This document shows positions 6,463 to 14,243 of a stretch of DNA of 35,181 bases, piece by piece. The stretch is from JBMNQI01 sp050944055 (GTDB lineage Bacteria > Bacillota > Clostridia > Oscillospirales > Oscillospiraceae): NCBI GenBank assembly GCA_050944055.1, contig JBMNQI010000018.1, forward strand, positions 1-35,181. The letters are read 5' to 3'. The notes under the pieces are model-generated. The model searched no databases, was not told where the DNA came from, and saw nothing but the letters and a program-made list of their open reading frames with translations. Position numbers and translations under genes: made by a program. Each line of letters opens with the position of its first letter. The first letter of the stretch is position 1.

Positions 6463-7655
6463 AGAATAAGCACCTCGATTTCATCTCCTTTTTTCAGCGT
6501 ACCCGTACCGGCGGGGATGTCTACCAGGCAGTTGCAGCCCACCATAGAGCCCATCTGGCCGTTTGAATGGCCCTCGGGCAGAGTTACAAATCCGGCCTCG
6601 AAGCGGCCTCTTACAAACCTCCTGCCGGAGCTCTTCTTGCCAAATTCGCTTCCCAGCGCCGCGGTCCTGCGGACAGTCGTAAGTCCGGGGTCTCCCGTAA
6701 GCTTATGGAGAAGCGGCCTTGCGAATAGCTCAAGAGCCACCGCGGCGGCAAACGGGTTTCCGGAAAGCGCGAGGACCGGGACGTTTTTAAGCCGCGCAAA
6801 AAGAGTCGGCATTCCGGGCTTCATCGCGACGCCGTGGAACACGACGTCCGCGCCGAGCTCACTTAGCGCCTCGGGCAGCAAATCCTTCTGGCCGACAGAC
6901 ACGCCGCCCGTGGTTATAATCAGGTCGGATATTTCCGCTGCCCTGCTAAGCGCCGAGCAGATAAGAGCGAGCTCGTCCCCCGCGGAGGCTGCGCTTACAA
7001 TTTCCGCGCCCAGCTCGATTAGGCGGGTGCACATATATGTCTGGTTGGAATTGTATATTTTCCCGGAGGGCAGGGCGTTTCCGGGCTCGACAAGCTCATC
7101 TCCCGTGGAGACGACCGACACGCGCGGCCGGCGGCGAACTCTTATACATGTAAGGCCTGTCGCGGCGGCGACGGAGAGGGCGGCCGCGTCTAGCCTTATA
7201 CCGGCCTTTGCCAGCAAGTCGCCCTTTCTGAAATCCTCGCCTGCGAACACGTAGTTTTCATGTTGTCTGTGGGAAACGAATATATTGACTGTTTCCTCGC
7301 CCCCGTCCGTGTCCTCCTGTCTGACGACGCAGTCAGCGCCCCGGGGCAGCATGGCGCCGGTCATTATGCGCGCGGCCTCTCCCTCTCTTACAGGCGTCAC
7401 AGCGTCCATTCCCGCAAAGATTCTGGAGGTGACGCGCAGCTGCCTGGGCGTCGTTGCCGATGCGCCGACCGTGTCTTCCGAGCGCACGGCGTATCCGTCA
7501 AGAGGAGAGCGCGGGAAGGGCGGCTGGTCGATTGAAGCGCGCACGTCCGAGGCGAGCACGCGGCCCACGGCGTATAAAACGGGCACTGTCTCGCAATCAA
7601 GCAGGGAAGCGTCCTTCAATATCAGTTCAATCGCTTTTTCAACGGTTACGGACAT
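6459..7655 (-). CDS. moeA: Molybdopterin molybdenumtransferase MoeA
   Basis: A 398-residue enzyme that inserts molybdate into adenylylated molybdopterin. Visible motifs are PPFPRSPLDGYAV (45-57; Asp53 in the usual DGYA motif), STGDEL (183-188), the MoCF-domain TTGGVSVGQKD (248-258), KPGMP (279-283) and LSGNP (297-301). The C-terminal domain (about 325-398) is the beta-barrel usual in MoeA. AGGAGG lies six bases before the ATG. The gene begins 23 bases after the MoeA-like gene upstream, so the cell makes two MoeA-related proteins from one transcript; this one has the full domain set and is the likely metal-inserting enzyme. Confidence 0.95.
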   Translation of the reverse strand: MSVTVEKAIELILKDASLLDCETVPVLYAVGRVLASDVRASIDQPPFPRSPLDGYAVRSEDTVGASATTPRQLRVTSRIFAGMDAVTPVREGEAARIMTGAMLPRGADCVVRQEDTDGGEETVNIFVSHRQHENYVFAGEDFRKGDLLAKAGIRLDAAALSVAAATGLTCIRVRRRPRVSVVSTGDELVEPGNALPSGKIYNSNQTYMCTRLIELGAEIVSAASAGDELALICSALSRAAEISDLIITTGGVSVGQKDLLPEALSELGADVVFHGVAMKPGMPTLFARLKNVPVLALSGNPFAAAVALELFARPLLHKLTGDPGLTTVRRTAALGSEFGKKSSGRRFVRGRFEAGFVTLPEGHSNGQMGSMVGCNCLVDIPAGTGTLKKGDEIEVLIL

Positions 7656-7678
7656 TTATGCCTCCTGATTATTATTAG

Positions 7679-8698
7679 TTACTTGCCGAAGGGGCAGTGC
7701 GGGTATAAGCACTGCTCGCAGCTCTGGCACAGGCCTCCATGGCCGAGCGCCGCAATATCCTGCTTCGTAATCGGGACTCCCGCGGCGACGCGGGGCAGGA
7801 TAAGGTCGAACACGGTGGCCTTGGCATACATCACGCAGCCGGGCAGCCCCAGCACGGGCGTCCCGTCTTCATAGTAGCCGACAAGCAGCATGGCCCCGGG
7901 CAGCACGGGCGCCCCATAGCTTATTATTTCCGCTCCGCTCTTCCTGATGGCTCCCGGAGTACGGTCGTCCGGGTCGACGCTCATGCCGCCAGTGCAGGCG
8001 ATGAGGTCGACTCCGGCCCTGCGCATTTCATTAATGGCTTCCGCTATCATATCCGTGTTATCGTCGCACAGCGCGCGCTTTACGACGCTGATGCCGAATT
8101 GCGCGAGTTTTTTCTCAACTACGGGGCCGAATTTGTCCTCTATACGGCGCTTATAGACCTCGCTGCCCGTTACTATCAGGCCGGCCGTTTTGAGTTTCCA
8201 CGGCAGAAGCCTGATAAGCGGCTCGAACCCCGCCGCTTTTTCGGCGGCAGCGAGCTTTTCCTCCTCGATAACAAGCGGTATGACGCGCATTCCGGCCAGC
8301 TTTTCGCCCTTTTTCACGGCTATGTTCCCGTGACGCGTCGCTATCATGAGCTCGTCGCACATATTGACGGCCATCAGCCTTCGTTCATCCACTAAAAAAA
8401 GCCCGTCGATATCCGCCCTGAGCTCGACCTTTCCTTCCTTGACCTGCGTCGGAGACATGTTATCGTTCATGCAGAGCTTAAGCAGACGCAGCGCCGCGTC
8501 GTCCTCGTGGACAATGCCCTCTTTCATCTCCCAGACATAGAGGTGCTCCTTGCCCATGGAAAGAAGGACCGGTATATCCTCCTGCGTGACCACGTGGCCC
8601 TTATGGAACCGGGCGTCCTTCGTCACTCCCGGTATTATCTGTGTAATATCGTGGCATATAACATGACCTACGGCATTTTCAGTCTTAATCAGCTTCAA
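7679..8698 (-). CDS. MoeA-like molybdopterin-binding protein with a C-terminal cysteine motif
   Basis: A 339-residue protein with a MoCF-type domain at about residues 170-300, shown by VTGSE (176-180), CTGGMSVDPDD (235-245) and GLPGCVMYA (284-292). The first 165 residues form a separate domain starting KLIKTENAVGHV. The chain ends in a cysteine-rich tail, Cys324, Cys327, Cys330 and Cys335 followed by PFGK. The start is placed at TTG 8698, eight bases after GGGAG. The longer reading from 8779 would run through the terminator hairpin, so I reject it. Proteins of this layout are known in Clostridia next to Moco or molybdenum-hydroxylase genes, but their reaction is not settled. Pterin binding is inferred from the domain; the tail could bind metal or an Fe-S cluster. 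Confidence 0.87.
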   Translation of the reverse strand: MKLIKTENAVGHVICHDITQIIPGVTKDARFHKGHVVTQEDIPVLLSMGKEHLYVWEMKEGIVHEDDAALRLLKLCMNDNMSPTQVKEGKVELRADIDGLFLVDERRLMAVNMCDELMIATRHGNIAVKKGEKLAGMRVIPLVIEEEKLAAAEKAAGFEPLIRLLPWKLKTAGLIVTGSEVYKRRIEDKFGPVVEKKLAQFGISVVKRALCDDNTDMIAEAINEMRRAGVDLIACTGGMSVDPDDRTPGAIRKSGAEIISYGAPVLPGAMLLVGYYEDGTPVLGLPGCVMYAKATVFDLILPRVAAGVPITKQDIAALGHGGLCQSCEQCLYPHCPFGK

Positions 8699-8712
8699 AT
8701 TTGTCACTCCCG

Positions 8713-8760
8713 TATAAAAAATGGGGGCCCCGTCTTTGAATTCAAGAACAGGACCCCCAT
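8713..8760 (-). terminator. Intrinsic terminator between riboswitch and first molybdenum gene
   Basis: On the minus strand, ATGGGGG and CCCCCAT (8754-8760 and 8721-8727) close a long imperfect stem that includes the inner palindrome TTGAATTCAA (8736-8745). The stem is followed at once by six Ts (8716-8721). It ends 15 bases before the TTG start of the MoeA-like gene and lies downstream of the predicted aptamer. This is the arrangement of a transcription-attenuating riboswitch. The arm that would serve as anti-terminator was not identified. Confidence 0.8.
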
Positions 8761-8791
8761 GTAAGGCGCAAAGCGGCACAGGGTGGTTATT

Positions 8792-8917
8792 GTTCTCCTT
8801 TTCAAATACGGAGGGCTGGCCTGTTTCCGGACCGGCCTTGAACGCCGAGGCGTTGGCTTCAAGCCATCGGCCGAACGCATCTGCGCTCTGGCCATTAGGC
8901 TCTTCGCTCGGAGAAAC
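8792..8917 (-). ncRNA. Candidate Moco-family riboswitch at the head of the molybdenum operon
   Basis: The minus-strand leader is closed by TTCTCC (in GTTTCTCC, 8910-8917) pairing with GGAGAA (in GGAGAAC, 8792-8798). Inside are hairpins TGGCT/AGCCA and AACGCC/GGCGTT and a stem capped by a GAAA loop (8824-8827). AGCC at 8898-8901 can pair with GGCT near 8863-8866, which brings CCTAA (8895-8899) opposite GATGG (8864-8868), close to the canonical 11-nt GAAA tetraloop receptor. A tetraloop and receptor pair agrees with what I recall of the Moco RNA family. It begins about ten bases after the predicted transcription start, and its 5' and 3' blocks recur before modA. Ligand (Moco or the tungsten form) is inferred from the genes controlled. 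Confidence 0.7.
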
Positions 8918-8934
8918 ATATATTGTTTTACTGG

Positions 8935-8963
8935 ATTATAGCATGCAAATCCATTTATTTCAA
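8935..8963 (-). promoter_or_regulatory. Sigma-A promoter of the molybdenum operon
   Basis: On the minus strand, -35 TTGAAA (8958-8963) and -10 TATAAT (8935-8940) are separated by 17 bases. Transcription would start near 8928, just before the predicted riboswitch. It is the only strong promoter seen for the unit 8698-1163. Confidence 0.75.
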
Positions 8964-8976
8964 GAGCTAATCCCCG

Positions 8977-9005
8977 TTTTTATGTATCTCAATAATACAT
9001 AAAAA
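8977..9005 (-). terminator. AT-rich terminator after the M56 protease gene
   Basis: An 11-bp perfect stem, TTTTTATGTAT (8977-8987) with ATACATAAAAA (8995-9005), with a 7-base loop. It begins 17 bases after the stop codon of the M56 gene on the minus strand. The stem is A/U-rich, so on thermodynamic grounds it would be weak, but it is the only candidate separating that gene from the molybdenum promoter. Confidence 0.5.
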
Positions 9006-9021
9006 TCAAATATAACTCAAG

Positions 9022-10869
9022 TCAATAATTTTCGGCCTCCCAGCGCTGCGAATCCTCCGGGAGAATGACTACAATGGTGAACTCCGCATCATATATTTTA
9101 TTCTGCTCTGTTACAAAAGTACCCCGTATATGATATTCCGCGCTGAAGTGTATGCACTCGATTTCGTACACGCTGCCGAGCTCATGCATCTCTCCTTCGC
9201 CGGCGTATACAGGCTTTACGCTTACCCCGAATTCTTCCGGCTCATAACTGAAATAAAATCTGATATGCGCGGGCGCAAATCCGACCAAAATGCAGCATCC
9301 ATCCTGATCCCAATCCGGGCAGTAGCTGCCATCCTCATCAGTAATGCTGTGAACCTGAGGCATTATGAGATTATAGGTGTCCTCTTCCATGTCCGTCGCG
9401 AAATAAAGCCCGGGGCAGGAGCGATCCGGCTCGTTTTCTTTCAGAAGCGACATGACATAGTCCCAATCAGTGGGCTCGGATAAGTAATATGCCTGCCTGC
9501 CTGATTTTATAAACTGCGTTACGGTTATTGACCTGCCTGTCATAATTATCCCGACCAGACTGCCCGCATCCCGCAATATAATCGTCAATTCGTTCCCATC
9601 GTTATGAAAATCATAGTTTCCGGCTATTTTATACAGCTTTCGAGTGGAGAGATAGTCCGCGAACGCGGCTTCATCCGTGCAGGAAAAACTATGATAGGAT
9701 GTATCATAGGCGCTGATCGATTCAATGGATACGGATCCGCCGTTAAATATGTCTTTTAACCTGTCTTCCCCGTTATATGCGAGTGCAGCATACCCGCTTG
9801 TCACGATCAGGAAAAAGAATATTGCCCCCGCGATAATGCCGCCCGCCAGCCTTTTTCCGGGCTGCATGATTTGTTTGAGGCGGTAACGCATGGACGAGGC
9901 TTTGGCGGAAAGACATGTAGTAAATCCGCGCTCGTCGCCCGCCGACCGAAGTATAAGCTCCGCGTACCTTCTTTTCTGCGCTTCGTCCGCATATTCAAGT
10001 GTCAGTTCGTCACAGCTCAATTCCAAATCCTCGGCGCAGCGCCGCATGGCAGCCCACATCAAAGGATTAAACCAACACATTGCAGAACAAAAGGCCAGAA
10101 ACAGCTTAGTACGGCTGTCTTTTCTTCTAATATGAATCAGCTCGTGGCGAAAGATTAATTTAAGATCCTCTTCTGAATATTCTTCATCGGGAAGCACAAC
10201 GCGGATAGCCGGCCTAATCAGTCCAACCGATAGCGGAGAAGACAGTTTATCGGATATCACTAATCGGTAATTCGCCTTTTTAATCCCAACGGCCTTCTGC
10301 TCATGCTTCCATAATTCAAGGCAATCCGGGTCTTCCACGGCGCGGGCAGCTTTAAGAAGCCTATGCCGGAACAATATGTGGCTGACAAGCTTCCAGATTA
10401 TAACCGCAGAAAAACCCAGCGCCCAGATTAAAAGCGCTATATATATGCCTTTTCCCTCGATAAACCACACCCATTTTGGCTCCGGAAGCGACATATATCT
10501 CTGCTGCGTGATATACAGAAAATTCGGCAGCAGCCATAATAAAGCGCAGGATTTTGCGCTCATTACTCTCCGAAGAAGCGGGAGCAGGAGAATCAAAAAG
10601 ATATAATAGACGCTTATGTGAAGAAAAATGCCGAAGCACACTGACAGAAGCAGTGATGCTGTTCCTTTTGCATCATTAATAACCAAAGAAAAAATAAACA
10701 GAACAATCAGAAAAAAAGGAAGGAGAAGCGGTTCAATCATCGGCGTATACTGTTTCTTTTTCCCGTCATCATCCCCGAATAAGCCGTCGTCACGGCGATA
10801 GATACCAAAGGCCAATGCGCCGGCAAGCATTAACGCTGTAAAGCCGCGTATAAGCTCGTTTGTACTCAT
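9022..10869 (-). CDS. BlaR1/MecR1-type M56 membrane metallopeptidase with an unfamiliar sensor domain
   Basis: A 615-residue sensor protease. Several hydrophobic segments fill the first half (about 7-22, 45-64, 71-100 and 141-167). They are followed by the zinc-protease motif HELIH (242-246) and, further on, ELSCDE, which supplies the third ligand in M56 enzymes. A last membrane segment, around GGIIAGAIFFFLIVTSGY, leads to an outer domain of about 245 residues. In BlaR1 that domain is a penicillin-binding fold with SxxK; I see no such signature here, so the ligand is unknown. On signal, the family cleaves its partner repressor. The start at 10869 overlaps the blaI-like stop as ATGA, and AGAGG lies nearby; a longer reading from 10935 would begin inside the repressor gene. 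No beta-lactamase or other resistance gene is adjacent. Confidence 0.88.
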   Translation of the reverse strand: MSTNELIRGFTALMLAGALAFGIYRRDDGLFGDDDGKKKQYTPMIEPLLLPFFLIVLFIFSLVINDAKGTASLLLSVCFGIFLHISVYYIFLILLLPLLRRVMSAKSCALLWLLPNFLYITQQRYMSLPEPKWVWFIEGKGIYIALLIWALGFSAVIIWKLVSHILFRHRLLKAARAVEDPDCLELWKHEQKAVGIKKANYRLVISDKLSSPLSVGLIRPAIRVVLPDEEYSEEDLKLIFRHELIHIRRKDSRTKLFLAFCSAMCWFNPLMWAAMRRCAEDLELSCDELTLEYADEAQKRRYAELILRSAGDERGFTTCLSAKASSMRYRLKQIMQPGKRLAGGIIAGAIFFFLIVTSGYAALAYNGEDRLKDIFNGGSVSIESISAYDTSYHSFSCTDEAAFADYLSTRKLYKIAGNYDFHNDGNELTIILRDAGSLVGIIMTGRSITVTQFIKSGRQAYYLSEPTDWDYVMSLLKENEPDRSCPGLYFATDMEEDTYNLIMPQVHSITDEDGSYCPDWDQDGCCILVGFAPAHIRFYFSYEPEEFGVSVKPVYAGEGEMHELGSVYEIECIHFSAEYHIRGTFVTEQNKIYDAEFTIVVILPEDSQRWEAENY

Positions 10870-11240
10870 AACTCGCCTCTTTCCAGCAGTCTGCGCAGTT
10901 CCTGTATTTCCTCCCGGCTCAGCCCGCTGTCGCATAGCGCGGCGGCAAACGCGGACATGCTCCCGCCGCAGAGCTTGTCAATAAACCGCCTGCTTTGCCA
11001 GGCAAGATATTCCCGGCGTGTTACCAGCGGAGTATAAGTGCTGCTTCGCCCGTTTTTCTCGATAGCTACAAAGCCCCTTTCCGCCAAACGGGTCAGCAGC
11101 GTTAAAAGCGTTGTAAGCGCCATCGGATGCTTTTCTTTCAGAACAGCTTCAATTTCAGGCCTTGAAACCGGGGCCTTACAGCTCCAAACAGCCTGCATCA
11201 CTTCCAATTCAGTGTCCGGCAAACGACGAATATCGCGCAT
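10866..11240 (-). CDS. BlaI/MecI/CopY-family transcriptional repressor
   Basis: A 124-residue winged-helix regulator. The N-terminal half (about residues 5-75) fits the family: LPDTELEVMQAVW, then TTLLTLLTRLAERGFV as recognition helix, then a wing with GRSSTYTPLV. The C-terminal half (about 77-124) is the helical dimerisation region, which is cut by the partner protease in the BlaR system. The ATG has only a weak ribosome binding site, a GTGAGG about five bases upstream. It is the first gene of a two-gene operon with the M56 protease. Two palindromes matching the family's TACA-NN-TGTA operator lie in its promoter, so it is almost certainly autoregulated. It probably controls this operon and perhaps unlinked targets. 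Confidence 0.93.
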   Translation of the reverse strand: MRDIRRLPDTELEVMQAVWSCKAPVSRPEIEAVLKEKHPMALTTLLTLLTRLAERGFVAIEKNGRSSTYTPLVTRREYLAWQSRRFIDKLCGGSMSAFAAALCDSGLSREEIQELRRLLERGEL

Positions 11241-11255
11241 CGTTCCTCACCTGCT

Positions 11256-11303
11256 CTACAATTGTAGTATATATTATTCTACACCTGTAGAGTATCTTGT
11301 CAA
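11256..11303 (-). promoter_or_regulatory. Promoter with two BlaI-type operators
   Basis: On the minus strand, -35 TTGACA (11298-11303) and -10 TAGAAT (11276-11281) are 16 bases apart. Operator 1, CTACACCTGTAG (11279-11290), fills the spacer and touches the -10. Operator 2, CTACAATTGTAG (11256-11267), is a perfect palindrome over the expected transcription start. Both contain TACA-NN-TGTA, the known BlaI/MecI core, and their centres are 23 bases apart. Repressor on either site would block RNA polymerase. Confidence 0.85.
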
Positions 11304-11347
11304 TAGCGAAAACGAGGGAATTGAAAGCTGCAAGAGAACAAATTAAA

Positions 11348-11377
11348 GGGAGAGAACTTCTCTGCGAAGTCTCTCCC
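11348..11377 (-). terminator. Terminator of the metG-tatD unit
   Basis: GGGAGAGA and TCTCTCCC close a stem with inner CTTC/GAAG pairing (11348-11377). On the minus strand it is followed by TTTAATTTGTT. It lies about 47 bases beyond the tatD stop and before the repressor promoter, so it separates the two units. Confidence 0.65.
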
Positions 11378-11423
11378 GTACGACTGAATTTGTTATTGTG
11401 AGCCAGGCATCTTCGTTTCTTCT

Positions 11424-12191
11424 TTATGGCGTTTTTATCCCGAAGAAACGCCGGCTGTTTGACATTGTAAGCTCCGCAAATTCGTCTGCGGGCATTTTGA
11501 GCACCTCTGCGAGCTTTTCGGCGACAATGTGCAGGTTGTGCGAGGAATTTCGTTTTCCGCGGTGGGGCAACGGCGAGAGATAGGGCGAATCCGTCTCGAT
11601 CATAAGCATGTCGCGCGGCATGGACAGCACCGTCTCAATAGACCTGCGCGCGTTTTTATACGTGACGACGCCGGTGAAGCTCAGCCACCAGCCCATATCC
11701 GTGAGCCGCTTTGCCATTTCAGCGCTGCCGGAATAACAGTGGACGACGCCGCGGACGCGAGGGAACTGCCTGAGTATATTCAGCGTGTCCTCGTGCGCGT
11801 CCCGGTCGTGCAGGATTGCCGGAAGACCCAGATTCTGTGCCAGCGCAAGCTGATCGCGCAGGCGCTTTTTCTGCTCTGGGCGGGGGGAATTATCGTAATA
11901 GTAGTCAAGCCCGATTTCGCCTATGGCCACGACCTTCGGGTGCTCGGACATCTTCTCAAATTCGGAGAGATCGTCGTCCGTCATCCGGGCGGCGTCGTGC
12001 GGGTGGGTTCCGACGGCGGCGTACAAAAAAGGAAATTCGTCGAGGTAGGACATAATTTTCCGCGCGGAATCTATGTTTGAGGCCGGGTTCAGGACGAGCG
12101 AGACATTGTGCTCCGGCAGCGAGGACAGCACCTCGCGCCGGTCGGTGTCAAACTGCTCGTCGTCATAGTGGGCGTGAGTGTCGAAGAGCAT
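11424..12191 (-). CDS. TatD-family metal-dependent hydrolase
   Basis: A 255-residue TIM-barrel amidohydrolase of the TatD/YcfH/YabD family, whose members act as metal-dependent DNases or on related phosphoesters. The metal ligands are all visible: DTHAH (His6, His8), GEIGLD (Glu92), LHDRD (His128), VHCYSG (His151) and ETDSPYL (Asp201). Length is normal. The gene starts one base after the metG stop, and metG followed by tatD is the usual order in Firmicutes. The ribosome binding site is weak, consistent with translation coupled to metG. Its real substrate in these bacteria is not established. Confidence 0.94.
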   Translation of the reverse strand: MLFDTHAHYDDEQFDTDRREVLSSLPEHNVSLVLNPASNIDSARKIMSYLDEFPFLYAAVGTHPHDAARMTDDDLSEFEKMSEHPKVVAIGEIGLDYYYDNSPRPEQKKRLRDQLALAQNLGLPAILHDRDAHEDTLNILRQFPRVRGVVHCYSGSAEMAKRLTDMGWWLSFTGVVTYKNARRSIETVLSMPRDMLMIETDSPYLSPLPHRGKRNSSHNLHIVAEKLAEVLKMPADEFAELTMSNSRRFFGIKTP

Positions 12192-12192
12192 C

Positions 12193-14112
12193 TCAGCACA
12201 CCCTGGAGCCCGCGGGCACGTCGTCCGGCAGTATCATGAGGTTTAATACCCCGTCCTTTTCGGCGGAAAGCAGCATGCCGCAGCTCTCATAACCCATCAT
12301 CATACGCGGCGCGAGGTTCGTGCACGCCACGACAGTCTTGCCGACAAGCGTTTCGGGCTTATAGTACTCCGCGATGCCGGAGAGTATCTGACGCTTCTCG
12401 CCGCTTCCATCGTCGAGCGTAAAACGGAGAAGCTTCTTTGACTTGGGCACGTTCTCGCAGGAGACGACCTTGCAGACAATCATCTCAACCTTCGCAAAAT
12501 CGTCAATGCTGATGGGCGCGGCTTCGGGCTCAGCCTTTGGCTTGCCGGAATTCTCGAGCGCGGCGAGCTCTTTTTCCATGTCCAGGCGGGGGAACAGCGC
12601 CTCGCCCCTGGCTACCGAAGCGTCGGCGCGCAGGCCGCCCCATGTCCCCAATGAGTCCCAGGTCCTCGCTTCGCCGCCAGCAAGCACCTGCTTAAACAGT
12701 TTTTCGCTGGACTCCGGCATGAACGGGGAAAGCAGCATCCCTGTAATGCGAAGCACCTCGAGAAGATTGTAAATCACCCTTGCAAGGCGCGGCTTTTTCG
12801 CCTCGTCCTTAGCCAGTATCCAGGGAGATGTCTCGTCGATATACTTGTTGGCGCGGGAAATGAGCTTAAACACTTCCTGCAGTGCGGACTGGAGCGCGTA
12901 TTTCTCCATCGCCTCCTCGTACCTGTTCCTAAGACCGGAGGCCATTTCGATAAGCTCGGCGTCCTCCGGGCCCTCCTCCTGCTCTGCGGGCAAAGTACCG
13001 CCGAAATACTTTTCAGCCATGGCGACCGTGCGCGACAGGAGGTTTCCAAGGTCGTTCGCCAGGTCCGAATTTATGCGCGAAATGAGAAGCTCGTTTGAAA
13101 ACACCCCGTCTGTGCCGAACGGGAACTCCCGAAGCAGGAAGTAGCGCAGGGAATCCACGCCGTACCTGCCCGCCAGGACGACGGGGTCCACGACGTTGCC
13201 CTTGGATTTGGACATCTTGCCGCCCTCCAGCAGGAGCCAGCCGTGCCCGAAGATTTTTAAAGGCAGCGGTTCGCCCAGGCTCATCAGCATAGCGGGCCAG
13301 ATTATTGAGTGGAAGCGCACTATCTCCTTGCCGACTATGTTTACGCCCGGCCAGTATTTGCCGTAGTCGTTGTACCTGTCGTTCATATAGCCGAGCGCGG
13401 TTATATAGTTTGAAAGCGCGTCGATCCAGACATAGACCACATGGCCCGGGTCGAAGTCAACCGGCACGCCCCATGAAAAAGTTGTGCGGGAGACGCAGAG
13501 ATCCTCCAGGCCGGGGTCAATAAAGTTTTTTATCATCTCGTTGACGCGCGAGGCGGGCTCCAGGAAGCCGGGCGTCTCTAATAGCGCGCGAATGCGGTCC
13601 TGATATTTGGACAGGCGGAAGAAGTAGGCCTCCTCCTCCTCGTAGTGTACGTCGCGGCCGCAGTCCGGGCATTTGCCGTCTACAAGCTGGCTCTCCGTCC
13701 AGAAGCTCTCGCACGGCGTGCAGTATAGCCCCTTGTACGCGCCCTTGTATATGTCGCCGTTGTCATACATTTTTTTGAATATGCGCTGTATGGAGGCGAC
13801 ATGGTAGTCGTCCGTGGTGCGGATAAAACGGTCGTTCGATATATTCATGAGTTTCCACAGGGCCTTGATCCCGTTAGGTCCTTCGACGATGCTGTCCACA
13901 AACTCCTTGGGCGTCATTCCCGCGGCTTTGGCCTTTTCCTCGATCTTCTGGCCGTGCTCGTCGGTACCTGTGAGGAACATGACATCATAACCCTGCATTC
14001 GCTTATAACGGGCCAGAGCGTCCGTCGCGACAGTACAGTAGGTGTGCCCGATGTGGAGCTTGTCCGAGGGGTAGTAGATAGGGGTTGTGATGTAAAACGT
14101 TCCTTTTTCCAT
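12193..14112 (-). CDS. metG: Methionyl-tRNA synthetase
   Basis: A 639-residue class I aminoacyl-tRNA synthetase that charges tRNA-Met and initiator tRNA. The HIGH motif is at 20-23 and KMSKS at 299-303. A single zinc knuckle is formed by Cys131, Cys134, Cys148 and Cys151 (CTPC and CPDC), typical of the one-zinc bacterial form. The anticodon-binding helices follow, and the last 105 residues or so form the EMAP/Trbp111-type tRNA-binding domain that also promotes dimerisation (IDDFAKVEMIVCKV, then VVACTNLAPRMM). AGGAGG precedes the ATG. A promoter lies 31 bases upstream, which leaves no room for a T-box leader. Confidence 0.97.
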   Translation of the reverse strand: MEKGTFYITTPIYYPSDKLHIGHTYCTVATDALARYKRMQGYDVMFLTGTDEHGQKIEEKAKAAGMTPKEFVDSIVEGPNGIKALWKLMNISNDRFIRTTDDYHVASIQRIFKKMYDNGDIYKGAYKGLYCTPCESFWTESQLVDGKCPDCGRDVHYEEEEAYFFRLSKYQDRIRALLETPGFLEPASRVNEMIKNFIDPGLEDLCVSRTTFSWGVPVDFDPGHVVYVWIDALSNYITALGYMNDRYNDYGKYWPGVNIVGKEIVRFHSIIWPAMLMSLGEPLPLKIFGHGWLLLEGGKMSKSKGNVVDPVVLAGRYGVDSLRYFLLREFPFGTDGVFSNELLISRINSDLANDLGNLLSRTVAMAEKYFGGTLPAEQEEGPEDAELIEMASGLRNRYEEAMEKYALQSALQEVFKLISRANKYIDETSPWILAKDEAKKPRLARVIYNLLEVLRITGMLLSPFMPESSEKLFKQVLAGGEARTWDSLGTWGGLRADASVARGEALFPRLDMEKELAALENSGKPKAEPEAAPISIDDFAKVEMIVCKVVSCENVPKSKKLLRFTLDDGSGEKRQILSGIAEYYKPETLVGKTVVACTNLAPRMMMGYESCGMLLSAEKDGVLNLMILPDDVPAGSRVC

Positions 14113-14142
14113 GGTTTTGCCTCCTTAAGATTCGTAAAATGG

Positions 14143-14171
14143 ATTATATTACAAAATCACCGCTATTTCAA
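14143..14171 (-). promoter_or_regulatory. Promoter of metG-tatD
   Basis: Minus-strand -35 TTGAAA (14166-14171), 17-base spacer and -10 TATAAT (14143-14148). Transcription would begin about 24 bases before the metG ATG. Confidence 0.75.
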
Positions 14172-14179
14172 ATATTTTA

Positions 14180-14188
14180 TGTTATAAT
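14180..14188 (+). promoter_or_regulatory. Possible extended -10 promoter for the esterase gene
   Basis: TGTTATAAT (14180-14188) fits an extended -10 element (TG-N-TATAAT) facing the esterase gene at 14244. No good -35 lies 17 bases upstream, where the sequence is CCGCTA. The site overlaps the divergent metG promoter region, so the two could interfere. Confidence 0.4.
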
Positions 14189-14243
14189 GCCAAATACAGA
14201 TTGTTTTAATACCGGGAACACGGAGAAAAAAGGAGGAGTATAA

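Noticed and set aside
8699..8779. 27-codon N-terminal extension of the MoeA-like gene
   Set aside because: It translates the two arms of an intrinsic terminator and lacks a ribosome binding site. The TTG at 8698 has GGGAG at the right spacing and gives the expected family start.
14113..14243. T-box leader before metG
   Set aside because: The promoter is about 24 bases from the start, too short for a T-box, and no TGGNACC-type T-box sequence is visible.
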